A stretch of DNA of 64,000 nt from Flavobacterium sediminilitoris. GTDB taxonomy: Bacteria; Bacteroidota; Bacteroidia; Flavobacteriales; Flavobacteriaceae. Numbering within the stretch: position 1 is the first letter of the stretch; each line of letters opens with the position of its first letter. The notes under the pieces were generated by a model that was given only the letters and a program-made list of their open reading frames with translations, did not search any database and was not told the DNA's origin. Shown here piece by piece: positions 62,924-64,000 of this stretch. The stretch covers positions 3,658,001-3,722,000 of the forward strand of contig NZ_CP090145.1 in assembly GCF_023008245.1 (NCBI RefSeq), written 5' to 3'. Made by a program: the position numbers and the translations under genes.

Positions 62924-63943
62924 TTGAGAGTCACAATTATTAAATACCTATTCTTTGTAAGTTTAGTTTTGGCTTCCTGCACAACCACTATGGAAGAAAA
63001 ATTTGAATGGTTGCCCTCAGAAAGCGCACCAAAGTTATACCCAATGAATATTTATAATGGCCATCTTTTTTTTGAAGACGGCAATAGTGTTTATATCCCT
63101 TGCTCAGCCTTAGCTCATAGTGGCTGGGGTAATGATGGGTCAACTCATGTGACAGGAGATGATTTTAAACCAGTACCTGTCAGATTAGAGGTTACATGGG
63201 CTTCTTTCGTTGAAAACAAATTTTATACAGGGAACTGGGCATTACCCAAGGAAAAAATGACAAAGCTCTTTAAAGAAGGAGTGGTAAATTATAGGACTAA
63301 AAAAAAGAAAACATATAATCAAATTATAGTAGGCTTAGCACCAGGAGGCGTTGCCGTTGTTTGGATGTATGGTGAAGGGAATCAAGTAGAAATAGGTCGT
63401 TATCAAGCAAAAGAAACGCAAGTTGCTATGAAAGATTTTGTCCCTGGAAATCCAACAATTTCTCAAGAAGATTTTATGGATTTGACTGAAATTTATCCAG
63501 AAGCTATAGAAAATATCAAACAAAAAGGAGGAATAGAGTTTGGACTTTGGGATACCTATCGTAAAAAGTATAATTGGAGAACCAATATTGATATTCCTAA
63601 TTATACTTTTGAAAATAGTTCTATGGAAATGTTTAATGGAGAGAGAGAAGATTTGTTTGACGAAGCACTTTTAAAAAACGAATTTAAAGAAAGAGCTATT
63701 CCAGATTACTTATCATTTATAATTACAAATCCAAAAGGAAAACATTATGTCTTTGAATTTAAGAATATAGACGAGACTGAAATATTCAATTTATTCAAAC
63801 AAGTAGATGCTACAAAACCGATAGAGATTGTTTTAAAAATGAATGAAGATTTAAGTAATCGCAGGTTAGTTTTCAAACAAGAGGATAAGGAATTTCCTAT
63901 TACAAAAATAGATTTAGACAACATGTGGGAATATAAAAAATAA
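62924..63943 (+). CDS. DUF2931 lipoprotein, copy 2 (TTG start)
   Basis: 339 residues; TTG at 62924, 4 nt after the previous stop, gives (M)RVTIIKYLFFVSLVLAS then Cys19 lipobox (LVLASC). Nearly identical to copy 1 over much of the protein, with changes clustered near residues 45-75, 95-105 and 150-170 and in the segment FENSSMEMFNGEREDLFDEA. The C-terminal ~80 residues are identical. Copies that share ends but differ in the middle suggest gene conversion or selection to recognise different effectors. Confidence 0.82.
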   Translation: MRVTIIKYLFFVSLVLASCTTTMEEKFEWLPSESAPKLYPMNIYNGHLFFEDGNSVYIPCSALAHSGWGNDGSTHVTGDDFKPVPVRLEVTWASFVENKFYTGNWALPKEKMTKLFKEGVVNYRTKKKKTYNQIIVGLAPGGVAVVWMYGEGNQVEIGRYQAKETQVAMKDFVPGNPTISQEDFMDLTEIYPEAIENIKQKGGIEFGLWDTYRKKYNWRTNIDIPNYTFENSSMEMFNGEREDLFDEALLKNEFKERAIPDYLSFIITNPKGKHYVFEFKNIDETEIFNLFKQVDATKPIEIVLKMNEDLSNRRLVFKQEDKEFPITKIDLDNMWEYKK

Positions 63944-63947
63944 GATA

Positions 63948-64000
63948 TTGAGAGTCACAATTATTAAATACCTATTCTTTGTAAGTTTAGTTTTGGTTTT
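63948..64000 (+). CDS. DUF2931 lipoprotein, copy 3, cut by the window edge
   Basis: The TTG at 63948 and the following codons repeat the start of copy 2 (RVTIIKYLFFVSLVLV) 4 nt after the previous stop. Only 53 nt are visible. The first 48 nt are the same as copy 2. Confidence 0.7.
   Translation, partial: MRVTIIKYLFFVSLVLV

Overview
The window is AT-rich chromosomal DNA of a flavobacterium (Bacteroidota, class Flavobacteriia; genus not resolved). The evidence is a giant cell-surface protein with a type IX secretion C-terminal domain, TAnnTTTG-type promoters with no clear Shine-Dalgarno sequences, DUF6266 and DUF2931 proteins, and Bacteroidota-type housekeeping genes. No rRNA, tRNA or CRISPR array was seen.

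Layout. 1-14060 is mostly core genome: the end of an aminotransferase, a 2.1k-residue repeat-rich T9SS adhesin with a small secreted partner, folE, cysS, yidD (probable CTG start), lgt, a threonine aldolase, and prfB with its programmed +1 frameshift. 14000-19500 holds a tiny six-cysteine leader peptide gene, a FrnE-type DsbA, secreted and membrane hypotheticals, a 2OG-Fe(II) oxygenase, a strikingly regular 41-bp array of TTGTGACAA dyads, and a Zn-ribbon/WYL-like/TerB-like protein. 19500-23700 is a triplicated module. It has one full-length lipoprotein with an HEYLH metallopeptidase motif plus two orphan copies of its C-terminal tip, each overlapped by exactly 32 nt by a small secreted partner gene. 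The layout resembles a polymorphic toxin with spare tips and immunity genes, and paired 16-bp dyads bracket the cluster.

24000-29500 holds an SseB-like protein, a TPR sensor kinase and LuxR-type regulator pair, and two single-gene units bounded by an attC-like imperfect palindrome, all among MITE-like repeats. 29500-32500 has an HTH protein, a DUF6266 gene, a 10-bp iteron-like repeat, and a REP-associated tyrosine transposase with REP-type palindromes inside and beside it. 32414-42613 is a defence island. A complete type I restriction-modification operon (hsdM, hsdS, hsdR) is followed by four tightly packed genes: a possible ExK nuclease, two small proteins, and a cyclodeaminase-fold/ImmA-IrrE fusion. 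These four are the best candidate for an undescribed system.

42600-49500 holds a rhomboid protease, a DUF808 membrane protein, a HAD phosphatase, a YqaE-like protein and a small secreted protein, separated by dense dispersed and tandem hairpin repeats. 49500-59650 has a propeller-repeat lipoprotein divergent from a membrane-tethered winged-helix regulator with an apparently leaderless promoter, then a DUF6642-like protein, a Yip1-like protein, a large secreted protein coupled to a trypsin-like protease, a YchJ protein and a methyltransferase. 60363 to the end is a Tle1-like (DUF2235) lipase effector followed by a tandem array of at least three DUF2931 lipoproteins, the likely immunity genes, running off the window.
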